A model generated the notes under the pieces. The model saw only the letters and a list, made by a program, of their open reading frames with translations. It ran no database searches and was not told the DNA's origin. A DNA stretch of 64,000 nucleotides from Dipteronia dyeriana. Lineage: Eukaryota > Streptophyta > Magnoliopsida > Sapindales > Sapindaceae. The stretch lies in NCBI GenBank assembly GCA_032871835.1, contig CM065297.1, forward strand, positions 41,541,098 through 41,605,097. The letters are read 5' to 3'. Position 1 is the stretch's first letter. Each line of letters opens with the position of its first letter. The translations under genes were made by a program, and so were the position numbers. Shown here piece after piece: positions 36,517 through 48,087 of the stretch.

Positions 36517-37462
36517 AGATATTGATGGTACAATATCTTTGAACAAGAACATTGATGCAAATCATCATGGAATCTCTTGTACCATTCCTACTAATCTAGA
36601 GATAATGCTCAAAAAGAGGTAGTTGAGAAGGATGATTTGATAAAGAAACAACTAGATGAGTTTGTGGTTGTTACTCGTAGATTTCTTGGTGAGAAAGGTG
36701 ATATTATGAAGAAGTTTAGAGAACTTGAAAAGATAAACCTTGAAAAGGATAATGTGATATCTTCTTTGAAGAAGAGAGAACAAGAGTTAATAGAATAGAT
36801 AGACACGGCTAAGGAGGCCATCAAGGACTTAGTGAATGATTTGGTAAGTGTGTCTAGTGTTAGGAATCTTGTTAACTCTCATAGTGGTGAAGACGACTTG
36901 GTGGTTGAAGAGGAGCTCTTGGAAGCACCACTTCCTACTCACTTTGATGAAGTCGTGATTGATAAGACACCACACAAGAAGAGAAGATCAAAAGCCAAGA
37001 AGAAGTTGGTGAACAAGGTATCTTTGCAAACTCCTAGTGATGCTACTTAAACTCCAAAAGGTACAATCTCATCTTTTATTCCAATTTGCCATTATTGTAA
37101 CATAATAGGTCACATTAAGCCTAGATGTTATAAATATATAGAAAAATGTAAATTAGGAAATGAATCTAGAGATAAGGAGATTAAACTTCAACTTGAACAT
37201 GCTAAGGCCTTGATAGTTGAGAAACATTATGATATTGCTAAGCATGAGAAGAAGTTGTGGAGTAGAAAGAATACTAATTTTGTTCAACTTGACAAAGCTT
37301 GTGCTGAAAATGTTAAGTAAGAGTGTGTTAATGATATTCTTGATAATCAAGTCATTGAAGAACTTTACTCTAGATTTAACATTGTTGTCAAGGATGATAT
37401 TGGAAATGTTTATGTAGGTACACCCACGAATAAGTGGTTCAAGGGTGAGTGCTCTTATCACT
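36517..37462 (+). pseudogene. Gag, C-terminal part (element D), after the E insertion
   Basis: Resumes the gag of D. A leucine/lysine/glutamate-rich stretch (EKDDLIKKQLDEFVVV...EKINLEKDNVISSLKKREQEL, 36620-36790) looks like a coiled coil, as in E. A basic stretch and a second zinc knuckle CHYCNIIGHIKPRC (about 37090-37130) follow. Frame damage: a slip at the A-run near 36612 and stops at about 36798, 37048 and 37318. Coding similarity fades after about 37460 and no protease follows. Confidence 0.85.
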
Positions 37463-39152
37463 AAAAGTAAGAAGCACATGTGAGATAGCTTTGAGGCTAT
37501 ATATCAATTGTGTTGAGAATTCTTGCTTGCTATCTTTGAATACTCCATGTATTGATATGAACTTGGTTATCTCACATCATGGTTGTTATGATGGTCAAAA
37601 TTTGCTGATTAACTTTAGAGAAGTTCTTTTGATATATGTGTTGATTGAGTTGAGATATTATGCTTTTTATATTCTTGTTGTGAAACATAGTCAACTTGGT
37701 GTCATGAGGACATTCAAGGCAAGAGTGCTCATAAAAATGGTGGAAGTATAATATTTGGTGAATATAATGTGCAAAAAGGTATCTCTATACTCTAATGCAT
37801 GTTCTCTTAGACATTCATCTTTTGACTCAATTTTTGATATACATCTCATAGCATGTCATATTAGAGAATTTTGTATAGCATACATATGGTTCTCATTGAC
37901 ATTTGCTATTTTAGGATCTAATAGTGATATTGTTCACATTGATCTTAACTTTGATGATCGTTTGTGTATAGTATATTGAGTGGCATTTCATTTGAAAAAT
38001 ATGAGCTTCATATTCTTTGAAAGCTACTCATTAGAGAAGTAAAGATCTTGAATAAATCTCTACTTATTGCTCTTAGATCATGTGCTTATGAGCCATAAAG
38101 TCTTGGTTTTCTAAAAAATTGCACATTGCTTCTCTTATATGTTTTGCTAGTATGTTGAGTTTACTAATATGTAAACATTGGATATACCTTGAAGTTTTTG
38201 TGCTTAAGTACATTTAAAATGACCTATGGTTAGTATCCATTTTGCTTCGGCAATTACATAGAACTCAACGAGCACCTTCATGAAAAGAGATACACACATT
38301 GGTTGTGAAAGCTACCCAATGTTGGAAAGAGCTACACCATTGTGATGAGTGAAAGCCATCATGAAGTGAATTTTGTTTATGCAAAAAAAAATGAAAAAAT
38401 CAAAGAAGTGTTGAAAGGAATTCATAAAAAAAATTATTTGATTCAAAGCCTAAAAAGAAAAGGAGGAAAGCTTAAAAAGAAGTATAGTTGAAAATCAAAT
38501 AAGCTCGGGTTGAAAAACAGAAATGGGATGACGAGCCACATGCACACACACGCTCATATATTGAAATCTATTATCTTAAAAGCAAAAAAATTTGGATGAT
38601 AATCGGTTTGACCTTTTAAGGAAAAAGCTTAAGATGAGTAGTTGTTGGAAATTGTTTGCATGTTGATTATCAAACTACTTTTTGATATATATTTGAAACA
38701 TATCTCTCACACACACACTTTGTTTATGAGTATGATGATATTTTAGCAATTGTAGAAGAATTATGAGAGATCTTGAAAAATCTTTGTGTATCTCTCTTAT
38801 CATATGAAGCTTATTTTGTTGATATTTCTTCAAATTGCTTGAATGTGTGATTGTGTGAACATCTTTGTGAACTTTATGCTATCATTGATTTAAGTTATAG
38901 CATTTATCAAGGGGGAGAATTATGTGCTAGACATTGTTCTCTTTTATGATATGTTCACATGCTTCATTTTGTTACATGTTGGCATATTTTGACTTAATGA
39001 TACTTGTAAGATATTACTCATTATCTTTGTCTTGCATGATGATTCATTCTTAAGTCATATGTCTTTGTTTTATATATTTGTGACTAATATGCTTGTTTTG
39101 TCTTTCACTCACTTTTGTTGTTTGTATATAGCGTCTTATAACACAAGAACAA
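37463..39152 (+). other. Element D: pol deletion joint and 3' noncoding region
   Basis: No supported gene. From about 37985 on, the sequence matches the region just after RNase H in E (reverse complement of about 28480-29930), including the phrase around TTGCTTCGGCAATTACATAGAACTCAACGAGCACC. The stretch 37463-37985 has no recognised counterpart and takes the place of the whole of pol. A single purine-tract copy AAGGGGGAGAA lies at about 38909. Confidence 0.75.
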
Positions 39153-39820
39153 ATGGGAAGAACTAAGGTTACCGGAAGTGGAAATCAATCGAATCCCATT
39201 GTGAAAGCCAAGTCTACCTCAAAAAGGATCCAAAGCTTCAAGGTCAAAAGATTTAGGGATCTTTGGAACTAAGAAGATATTTCAAGAGAGAGGCATTGAC
39301 TTAGGTAAGTGTAAAGATTCTTATGTTCTTAAGTGCATTAAGGATAGAAATTGTGAATCTTGGGAGAGCATGTTAGGAATAGTGAATGATATACTCTTGT
39401 TAGAGAGTTTTATCTTGAATATAGAGAAAATGCCACCTTATTGGATGCTTTGATAGAGATTAGGGGTGTTGTGTTTAGAATTAACCCGGAAAACATTAAC
39501 AAGTTTCTTGGGCTATCAAATGATATAGATTCAAACTTTAAAGATGTAGATGTCATTGAGAATCTTAATATCATGGGTAGAACTCTTTTTGACAATATTT
39601 CTTTTGAATGGAAAGGTAGAGCTTATATTAGTCAACATGAGTTAACTAAGGCTAGTGCATTTTGGCATCAATTCATTTGCACTAACATTATTGGATCTTC
39701 AAATTCAACCGAGTTGAATAAAGTCAAGATCAAAATAGTGTATGCCTTGGTGACTAATCAACCTATAAACCTTGGGGATCTACTTATGCTTTATATTGAT
39801 AGTGCAGCTTTCTCTACTAG
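39153..39820 (+). pseudogene. Extra 3' ORF of element D, similar to a plant transposon-associated domain
   Basis: Begins ATG at 39153 (MGRTKVTGSGNQS) and, after at least two frame changes (near 39270 and 39430), reads ERGIDLGKC...NCESWESM, then LLDALIEIRGVVFRINPENINKFLGL and WHQFICTNI. The pattern resembles the Pfam family named 'putative plant transposon protein domain' (PF20167, from memory), usually found near retroelements, function unknown. It lies between pol and the 3' LTR, the place of the env-like ORF in some Sireviruses. It has no signal peptide or clear membrane segment. The C-terminus is lost where it joins the LTR fragment at 39821. E and F do not show it. Confidence 0.65.
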
Positions 39821-40403
39821 ACTCGGATAGTTGAGCAAGAAGTCTTGCCTTGGGTCGTGAGGATCTGGTAAGGTGAGCGAGGAAGTCTTGACAAGAGGTG
39901 TAAGGCCTCGGATTGTTGAGCATGAGGGTGACATCTTCATGAGTATGATAGGAGGGTAGTTTCTAGGTGAAGGGGTCACTTGAGAGATTGTACTTGTCTT
40001 ATCTACTAGTGGATTTTGTTTGCCGGTGGTTGTTAACCCATGGATGTTTCCTCTTCGGAGGTTTATCACGTTATATCTTGTGTCAACTTCTCTCTATCCC
40101 TATCTCTCTAGTATTTGTAGTTGTTTTTTGAATACTATGGATAGAACTCTTTATGTAAGTTGACTTCCTTTCTATAATATAGATTGTGTATGTGTTACAA
40201 TTACTTGTTTGTATCACACTTTACTTGTTTTATATATTGATTAAGTGTCTTTAATTAATATATATATTGTGATACAAGCAATCTAGAGGGTCAAACTTTT
40301 GTTTGTTTCTAAGGGAATTGAAAAAGGTGTCTAACCTATTCACCACCCACCCCCCCCCCCCCTCTAGGTTAGCCTTGAGCATTTAACCGTGTTTGTATTT
40401 TCA
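39821..40403 (+). repeat. 3' LTR of element D, 5'-truncated (583 bp)
   Basis: Matches 24510-25093 of the 5' LTR and ends GTATTTTCA just before the AGTCT target copy. Roughly the first 1970 bases of the LTR, and the purine tract expected before it, are missing. The break falls inside the tandem array of units of about 43 bases. Confidence 0.9.
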
Positions 40404-41238
40404 AGTCTCAAAGAAACTCTTATTTCCGGTCATGTGCCTAGAACACCCACTATTAAGATACCAAATGCTAGAGGCTTTTACCTTCAAGGCCACTTGGGCC
40501 ACATGGCAAACATACTCATTTGTTCTTGTTCACCTAGTAGCAACATTGGCATTTCTAGGTGTCTTGGGTTCATTGGCTCTAAAATTCCTAGGTTCATGCA
40601 TTTTGGCTCTTCTAAGCATATTCTTCTCAATCATGCTTTCAAAACGACACAATTTAATAAATTTAAAGCAATTCGGCCTTATGCGACCCTTCAACACTAC
40701 AATAATGACAAATGGGAGTAAAGTAAGAATTCATACCATATCCTTGTGCAAGCATGGAAGACTTCCCTCTCCTTTGAGTTGTTCTTTGGTGTTTAGCCGA
40801 ATCTCTTTTTTGAAACACCCTTTGTGGTTGAGCCAAATTAGCTTCGTTTTTTGGTTGTGGGTGAAAACTCCTTTGTTGACTTTGAGAGCTCCTTGGAAGT
40901 TGAAGTCTGGTTTGATGAGTTCTAGCTTTTGGTGGATAAGCTTTCGCTTGAGAATTTGTTTGAGCCTTCATTTGAGCTTGCTTTGATGATTCTCCAACTT
41001 TATTCGATCTCATTTGTTGGTGTGAACATTGAGTCTCTTTATCCTCTTGACTCTTGACAAAGATGGTCTTCTTCAAGGAAGTGGAATCCTTGCCTTCCAC
41101 ATATCCTAAGCCCGTTTTATCACCAGGACTCTTCCCACATGATAGCATCTTGTCAAGTCTCTCGGTTCCGGATGTCATCTTGGCAACTAATTTTTTCGCT
41201 TCCCTAAGCTCAACCTTTAAGTTCTCTTCACTCTTCTT
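40404..41238 (-). pseudogene. Gag C-terminal part and protease active site (element F)
   Basis: The ORF at 40663-41178 starts with a lysine/glutamate-rich piece and continues through a Gln/Ser-rich basic stretch to CHYCSVEGSHKAE, a damaged second zinc knuckle (about 40680-40720). Near the D insertion, another frame reads WYLNSGCSRHMTGNKSFF (about 40410-40465), so the catalytic Asp of the protease DSG triad is Asn. D interrupts the domain just after SFFET. Homologous to 32852-34237 of E, where DSG is intact. Confidence 0.85.
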
Positions 41239-42816
41239 TGAAAAAAATATTATGGTGTGTAATATTAATCTAGAGGGGGGGTGAATGGATTTTAATTAAC
41301 TTTTACCAGATTTTCGTTAAGAGTCAAGTTGACGAAAATACCCATATCTAGTTACAAAGATACCACAAGTGTAATTAATGCGGAAATAGCAAAAACACTT
41401 GAGATATACGTGGAAACCCTCCAAATGGGAAAAATCACAGGCTGATGAGTGCGCCACACTAGAACCTCAAATCCACTAATGATAAAGGAATTACAACCTA
41501 ATCCCGGTTTAATCCTCCACCACTACCTAATCCTGGTATAAGTGAATCTAGTTCATCATGCTCTTGCTTTAAGCTACCTACTCCCAGAAGCAACACAAGT
41601 CTTACTTCTTAATGAAGAGATAAAGTGTCCTAAGTGAATATATGATGATATTCAATGAATAAACAAGGCTAGGAAACCCTAAATGCTTATCTAGGATAAT
41701 GAGATGACAATTAATACAATCCTAGATATCAAAAGCTAAATGACATGTTCAAGAAGCTTAGCTAAACATAGATCAAACAATCCTATGAAGCTATCACAAT
41801 ACAACACTCAATCATGGCATCACAACAATCTCTAATTTGTATCTAAGAATGTTCTAAGAGCATACAAAAAATTAAAGAGATGGTTTAGTAAGCAAAACAC
41901 TTAACTTGTAAGAAGATAGTGAAGAACTTACCAAACAAGATGTGATGAAGCAACCCTATCCATAGATGCACTCTAGATGAACTTAGATGATGCAAGATGA
42001 AGATTTAATGTTCATAGGAATGCTTTGAGTGATTAAAAATGAGTTCTTGGAAGTGTTTTTCCTTTGAAATGTGTTCTAAGGAAGAAATGTGATATTCTGA
42101 ACTCATACACGACCTTAAGGCATTGAATTATATATATAAGATCCAAACAAAGTGAGGTCGTTTTGGAAAAAATGTTCCAACTTCCTCTATGTGCGCTGGT
42201 GACGTGCGCTGGTCGAGTAGCGCACCACAAGTGCACAGCCTATTTTTAAAATAGGCGATGGACGAGTGGCGCATCCCAGTAGCGCAACACAAGCGCAGAT
42301 TCTCCGGAATGTTTGCCTTAGACGAGTAGCGCACCACCAGTGCATACCCATATTTTTCAACTACGCGAGGGGTGCAGCAACGCATCTCAGTGGTGCATGA
42401 CAAGCGGCGGTCCACTTTGAATGTTGCGCTGGTGAGGTGCGCTGGTTGAGTAGCGCACCACCAGCGCATAACCTATTTTTCAACACTCAAATGCAACAAA
42501 TAATAAGTTCAAGAGTGATGAAATTGCATCATATTTTAATGCCTAGCATGACATACAACTTTCATAGCAAGATGCAAATAGGTCAACAAGAGTCATTTAA
42601 ACTAAAATGCATACAAGAAAACACTCAACATATAAGATCAAGAGTTATGCATGAATATATGAGTGTGTGCAACTATCTCTTCAGAGTAAGTAAGCACAAG
42701 AATTTTACCTTTGATGCTTCTCCTCTTGAGGTCTTCAGAGCCTAAGCTACCCTTACATAAACCCCAACAATGTGGTTATTCACAAAATAAGCCAATCAAC
42801 AAATGAGGACTTTTCA
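41239..42816 (-). repeat. Element G: probable solo Sirevirus-like LTR inside the gag of F
   Basis: On the plus strand it starts TGAAAAAAATATTATGG and carries the conserved CTAGAGGGGGGGTGAATGG phrase near its left end, the AYACGTGGAAACCCTCCAAATGGG segment (about 41406-41430) and a GC-rich block (42170-42475). No primer site or internal sequence follows, and F gag coding lies on both sides. The flanking pentamers (TTCTT and TTAGT) do not match well, so the exact ends are uncertain by some bases. Confidence 0.7.
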
Positions 42817-44138
42817 TTAGTGATCACAAGGTCCAACTTCAAACTCTCTTCTAACTCTTTTCCACTATTTACTTTCTCGCCAAGTGAGAATCTTGAAAGT
42901 CGACTCTAGGTTCTCCTTTTCAACTCTTGAATCTCCTTCTTCTTTTTCAATCTAGACTTTTCAAAAAACTTCATGAAATATACATAGTCCATTTCCTCAT
43001 CAATCTCAAATCTAGAGTTAGAAGAGGTACTCTCATCACTAGAGTCACTTATTCTTCCTTATCACTCACAACTTCCTTGCCATTATGAGATGTTGTGAAG
43101 GCAATGAAGTTTGCAACACTATCTTCATCATCCGAAGATTTTTCTTCCTCTTCTAAGTCTTCACTATCGCTCCAAGTGGCTGCCATTGCCTTCCCCTTCT
43201 TCTTCTTCTTCTTCAAATTTGCACATTCTGAAGCAATGTGACCAAAACCACTGCATTCATAGCATTGAATACCCGTCTTGGAGTCACTTTCTTGAGACTT
43301 TTCCATCTTCTTAAAAAGAGTTTTCTTTTTCACTTCCTTTCCCTTGGACCCAAATCATTTCCTCTCAATCTTCATGAATTTCTTGAATCTTTTAACCATG
43401 AGGACCATTTCTTCATTCTTCTCCTCCTCCTCTTCTTCAACCTTGGTGGTCTTCAAGGCAATGCTTTTTCGGAGGTGTGGGTGTGGTGTTCCATCTTGAC
43501 TCATAAGATAGAAGTCTTCCAATGACTTCACTTGGCTTCATATTCTTTTACTCACTATTCTCTTCAAGTGTCGTTACCTTTGATTCTAACTTTGATGGAA
43601 GTGACCTCATAATTTTCTGCTTGACTCTTCTATCCGAATAGGGGTCACCAAGTTGAAAGCTTTGGTTGACAATATCCGTCAACTTCACTTGAAAGTCATT
43701 GGAGCATTCATGCTCCTCCATCCTAATCATCTCAAATTGTATTTGGAGGACTTGGTGCTTTGAGTCCTTGACTACTTCGGTTCCCTTATGTGTCATTTGA
43801 AAAATGTCCCAAGCTTCCTTTGCAATCCTAGTGTTTTGAACCAACTTATATTGATCATCGTCCATGGCACAAAGAATGGCATGCATAGCCTTGTTGTTCC
43901 ACTTGGACCCTTCAAACTCTTGAGTACTCCAACTAGACTTGGGCTTGAGAGCTTCTACACCATCATCAGTAGTTATTGTTGGAGAAGTATACCCATCTTC
44001 AATAGCCATCCAAGCACGATCATCTATTTGACAAAGATAGGCTTCCATCTTGCCCTTCCAAGAAGCATAATTCACCCCATTGAGCAAATGGGGTCTTGTG
44101 CTTGAGGCTCCCTCATGACTACCACCGTTTCAACTCAT
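42817..44138 (-). pseudogene. Gag, N-terminal part (element F), broken
   Basis: ATG at 44138 by alignment with H, but the third codon is a stop. The core follows (LNGVNYASWKGKMEAYLCQIDDRAW, KEAWDIFQMTHKGTEVV) to about 43548. After a frame change near 43540 come VKRFKKFMK and the ORF at 43049-43333, with zinc knuckle CYECSGFGHIASEC, a Lys tract and the acidic SDSEDLEEEEKSSDDEDS stretch. The charged region then runs toward G. Homologous to D 25178-26244. Confidence 0.88.
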
Positions 44139-44264
44139 AGTGTTTGAGGGTGATGCAAAAATGAGATGCAAATGTAATGTAACACACAAAATGCAAGCAA
44201 TAAACAAAAATCACAAAGCAAGACACACACAGAGCATGGATCACCTAAGTATATCTAGGCACCG

Positions 44265-44276
44265 GCTCTGATACCA
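44265..44276 (-). other. Primer binding site of element F
   Basis: In minus-strand sense TGGTATCAGAGC, perfect initiator methionine tRNA site, two bases from the 5' LTR. Confidence 0.93.
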
Positions 44277-44278
44277 AT

Positions 44279-45783
44279 TGAAAATCCCTAGAAAGTATGT
44301 GTCTATAACCTATATGGGGTGAATAGGTTTTAATTCGATAGATTACCAATTTTGCAAATTAATCAATATTAACAATTCTATCACATTCTACTAAGTGTTC
44401 AAATAAAAGACAACAAACATAAAACAATAACAACACACAATATATACGTGGAAACCTTCCAAATGGGAAAAACCACGGGCTGATATGTGCGCCACACATG
44501 ATCCTCAAAATCCACTATTGAGAGAAAGTTTACAACCTAGGTTGACCTCCCGTCTAACCCTCTAGTTGCTAACCCTTTCACTCTACCCAACAGGCCTTAA
44601 TAGTGATTTTGGATCACTAACCTTGTGCACTAAACACATAGCCACAAGCTTAATCAACAATGAAGAGATAATTGCAACCTAAGTGAATATGCAAGAATAT
44701 TCAATATGCAAAAATGCTAGGTCAAGGCATTCATGCTTATCAATTAAAGCAAATCCTAGATATCAATTTTCTAAATGCAAAGGTTAGAAGAATTAGCTAG
44801 AAGGGTAAAACCGTCCTAAATTCTAGCTATCACAAATTAATGCATCTCAACCAACAATCAATACACAAGCATGTCATAAAAGAAAATACAAGCAAGCATT
44901 TAATATGTAATAAATACTAAAACCCTAGGCATACATGTCTTTGTAATGAAACTATGAAGTCTAGAGCATGTAGAAGTTACCTAGTCAAGAAGAAGATTAT
45001 GCTCCATGCTTGAATGATCCTAGAATGAAGCTAGATGATCATGAGATGAAGTTGGGTTGAGTAAAAATGAGTTTTTGGGAGTCTCTCTCTCTCTAGAATA
45101 GCTAGAACACATAAATGGCTTATTGGACTCTTAAAAACAAAAGAGAAGAGAAGAGATCATATATATATGGTGCCCTACATAAAATGGCATCGTTTTGGGT
45201 GAAAGGCAACCAAAACCGGTCAGGACCGCTGGCTGTACCGCGGTCCAGGTAAGTGTCTAGACTGCGGCACAAAGAGCGGTGTATCGTCTAGATAACGCCG
45301 CTCTGTAGGCCGCTGTGTATGTAGTGTGCACAGACCGTGGTTTGGACAGCATGCAAGATCTGTGAAACTCCGCTTGGGAGACCGCGGCGTATGCAACAAG
45401 CACAGACCGCGGTAGCCACAACGTGCATCCTCTAGTAAACACCGTTGTGCAGGCCACGGTAAGGCACTGCACAGAGAGTGGTCTGAAACACGAAAATAAG
45501 GGAAAAAAAAACCTCTTTTTATGGCACAAACATACATTCAACACTCAAATAAAAATAAGACACAAAGCACACAAGATGGCAAATAATCATATATGCAAGA
45601 TAAAAAATAAAATGCATGAGTGTGTGTGTGCACTAATACCTCTTCAATGAAAGTTAAGCAGGTGTTTTTACCTTTGATGCTTGAGGTTGGTTAAGAAAAA
45701 TGATGCCCTAAACTACCCCTACATATTGATCCCAAAATGTGGTTGTCAACGAAATAAGTCAATCAAACACTGAGGAACTTACA
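44279..45783 (-). repeat. 5' LTR of element F (1505 bp)
   Basis: Pairs with 16818-18366. Ends: plus-strand TGAAAATCCC to GGAACTTACA. The conserved pre-GTGAATAGG G-run is only GGGG here. The GC-rich block at about 45190-45490 has repeated CCGCGGT-like phrases. The overlapping ORFs in this block are conserved with the other LTR only because the DNA is. Confidence 0.92.
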
Positions 45784-45788
45784 ACATG

Positions 45789-46230
45789 AATCTCTTATAC
45801 CTTGCCTTTCAGAAGGATTTTCTCGGCACTTTGAACATCTTGCATCAGGCCTTGGAAGGTGTATTCCATATTATTCAAGGTGTAGTCCAACTTCAATTGA
45901 TCAAATGAATCTGATAGTGAGTAGACAATCATGTCAATTTTGGTCTTACCATCTATCTCAGCACCATTCAGTTCAACAATGTTGAGATGTGCTATGACTT
46001 TCATCATGTGATCTTTCACAGCCTGTCCAAGTTTTATCTTAAGATTCATGAAAGCAGTCACTGCCTCTCTCTTAGTTGACCTAGACCTCATAAAAACATC
46101 TCCACTAGAGACATCATTATATAAGCAGCAATCTCCATTCCTTCATGTTGCTATTGCAACACGTTGGAGATGGTGGCCATAATGTAACAATGACATGTTA
46201 TCAAACAGTGACAAACATCATAATATTTAT
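45789..46230 (-). pseudogene. Gag core (element C), upstream of the F insertion
   Basis: The ORF at 45795-46091 reads AVTAFMNLKIKLGQAVKDHMMKV...AEIDGKTKIDMIVYSLSDSFDQLKLDY, the copia gag core (UBN2 type). Upstream, another frame gives MATISNVLQ then a stop, and IAAYIMMSLVEMF, up to about 46185. The gene continues after F at 16812. A stop (GTATAA) lies just before the insertion site. It belongs with 13553-16812. Confidence 0.85.
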
Positions 46231-46959
46231 GAAAATATAAAAAGCTACAATTTTGGTCCATCCTAGAAAAGCATGTAAGTTACATGTTGAGGAATACAAA
46301 AAACTCCTTTCTTGGCGAACAAGTCTTCAAACAACCTTCGTTCGTTTGGACACCCCTCGGCTGCCTCCCATGGACGTGCGCATTCCTTGGCTGCCTCCCA
46401 TGGGCGTGTGCACTCCACAAACCCATAAAGGGCTGCCATGCGCATCCCATGGCATCCATAGGGCTGCCATGCGTAGCCCATGCTACAACAATCATGGCAG
46501 CATGCTCATTCGCACGCACGTTTGTTGCTATGGTTCGCATGGTACCAAACTTGTTCTGGTTGCTCTTAATTCTTCAAACCTTCAACTTTTCGATACTTGA
46601 ATGTATTATAGAAGAATTTTAAATAATAAAATACTGTAATTTTTTAATGCAATATTTTTCTGCAGTATTTTTATTACAATAGCAAAATAAATAAAAAACT
46701 TAGTAACTACCAAGAAGGAAATTATGGCGATGATAGTAGGTCACCCTTCTTGTTACAATCTTAATAAAAAAGTATATTAAAATTCTAGAACCAAAATTGA
46801 GCAATAACAATCCACATATAAAACATATATATATATATATATAAGCGAATACTAAGAGTGCCATATCTTTCTAAAACATGCATATTAACAATAAAAAGAA
46901 ATATATTCACGTACACATACATCAATTAATCAAGGGTACAACCAGCCTCTAAAACCAAT
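46231..46959 (-). other. Leader of element C with a GC-rich repeated block
   Basis: Between the primer site (TGGTTTTAGAGGC in minus-strand sense, 46945-46957) and gag. About 46300-46550 is distinctly GC-richer than its surroundings, with two 30-bp tandem copies containing GGCTGCCTCCCATGG (46356 and 46386) and two copies of GGGCTGCCATGCG about 34 bases apart (46428 and 46462). ORFs on both strands across it are by-products of this composition. An (AT)n run lies at 46824-46842. Confidence 0.65.
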
Positions 46960-47340
46960 TGTAGGGAAAATCGGTTAAAAAAGGCGACGGAAGCGTAAAA
47001 TTATGGTTTGATATATGTAAAAAAAACCCTTTAATAGAAAGAACCTTAACCCTAGATTAATTGATGTATATTAAAAGTATCGTACCTTTTTTTTCGTGAC
47101 GATTGAACTAGTGTCGAATTGAATCCGTATGATCTTCCAATCCAATCACGAACGTGAATCACCTAGGAGTGTGGGCTACCTTTCTTTTAATTGTATATCT
47201 GAGGATGGAAACAAACAAAATCTTCTTCTTTGTTAGTCACAATTATCCTCCAAGAGAAAACCCAAGAACGTCTGGTCACTTGTGAATTATCAATCTATTT
47301 GATTGAAACTCATGTGAACCCGATTCGATTCTACACACAA
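46960..47340 (-). repeat. 5' LTR of element C, truncated
   Basis: The plus strand starts TGTAGGGAAAATCGG and matches 11259-11640 closely, then breaks off near 47335. The rest of the expected 2 kb LTR is missing. The 67 bases 47341-47407 before element I are unassigned. Confidence 0.85.
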
Positions 47341-48087
47341 GAGTATGACCTCCAATGTGAAAGAGGAGAAAAGGATGAACTCTAAAGTGAATGAAGCAAA
47401 CAAGAAGTGTTGGAGTTTATACCCTAAAGATGTAATTTGTAAATGGATTTATGAAATAAATAAAAGGAAAAGTTCAACTCATTCTTGTTGTGTTGTTTAT
47501 TTTATAACTTGTGCATATATTTAACATCCAAGATTGCCGGATGTAATCTTGAACTGTGTATATGAGTTTTATATATGGATGGATACAGTAAGAGACGTGC
47601 AATATAAGAGTCTATAGATAACAAATAAAGCTGGGTACTTTATTTGTGGTTAATCTAGAGTTGCGGTCTATTCCGTAATGTACAATGATTCTATCCTGAA
47701 TCATTCATATGAGATATGGGAATGGAGGCACCTTGTATGATGTGATCATGTAGGACTGGGCCATGATCTATATGAATCTCTCACCAAGATCCGTTTACCG
47801 ATGAGATTCATATATATCAACTAATGATGGCTATATGTGGGTGATCTTAATCCTGAGTGTCTTATCCACTTCTTCAGGTTAGATCATGGTCTTTGATATA
47901 CAGTGGGTGAGGTTAGATGCATTTTCTGATCAATATACTCCATATGTTGGGATTACGGTTTGGCTTGTGGTTGGGAAGGTTTGTACACAATAGTGGAATC
48001 TACTACTTCTTATGAGAAGTAGATGGTAGTTCCCTTAAGGGTTGATTCGGGGCATGGACAATATGAGCGCTCTCCTAATTCTGTGAG

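Larger units (their letters stand above)
22537..40403 (+). mobile_element. Element D: pol-less Sirevirus-like Ty1/copia element, host of E
   Basis: Flanked by an exact 5-bp target duplication AGTCT (22532-22536 and 40404-40408). Order on the plus strand: 5' LTR, primer site, gag, insertion E, rest of gag, 3' noncoding region, extra 3' ORF, 3' part of the 3' LTR. No protease, integrase or RT is present between gag and the 3' region. It is inserted in the protease of F; ignoring D and one AGTCT makes the F protease frame continuous. Confidence 0.92.
16818..45783 (-). mobile_element. Element F: Sirevirus-like Ty1/copia element, host of D and G
   Basis: Both LTRs are present (44279-45783 as 5' LTR, 16818-18366 as 3' LTR). 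The flanks GCATG (16813-16817) and ACATG (45784-45788) match at 4 of 5 bases, fitting a decayed target duplication. Internal order on the minus strand: primer site, gag, G, rest of gag and protease start, D, rest of protease, GAG-pre-integrase, integrase, RT, RNase H, 3' noncoding region, purine tract. It sits in the gag of C. Confidence 0.9.
11259..47340 (-). mobile_element. Element C: Ty1/copia element of the A/B family, split by insertion F
   Basis: Minus-strand order: partial 5' LTR (47340-46960), primer site, leader, gag (to 45789), insertion F (45783-16818 plus target duplication), rest of gag, protease, integrase, RT, RNase H, 3' LTR (13294-11259). When F and one target copy are ignored, the gag frame runs across the junction. 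This is the outermost element of the four-deep nest. Confidence 0.88.

Noticed and set aside
36600..37462. Possible host coiled-coil gene with zinc finger
   Set aside because: It continues the gag of D in frame across the E insertion and matches the gag C-terminus of E.
40393..40986. 197-codon ORF on the plus strand
   Set aside because: It is the antisense shadow of the F gag/protease region, which has zinc-knuckle and protease motifs on the minus strand.
46253..46622. Overlapping ORFs on both strands
   Set aside because: Explained by the repeated GC-rich block in the leader of C; no known domain and no support for expression.
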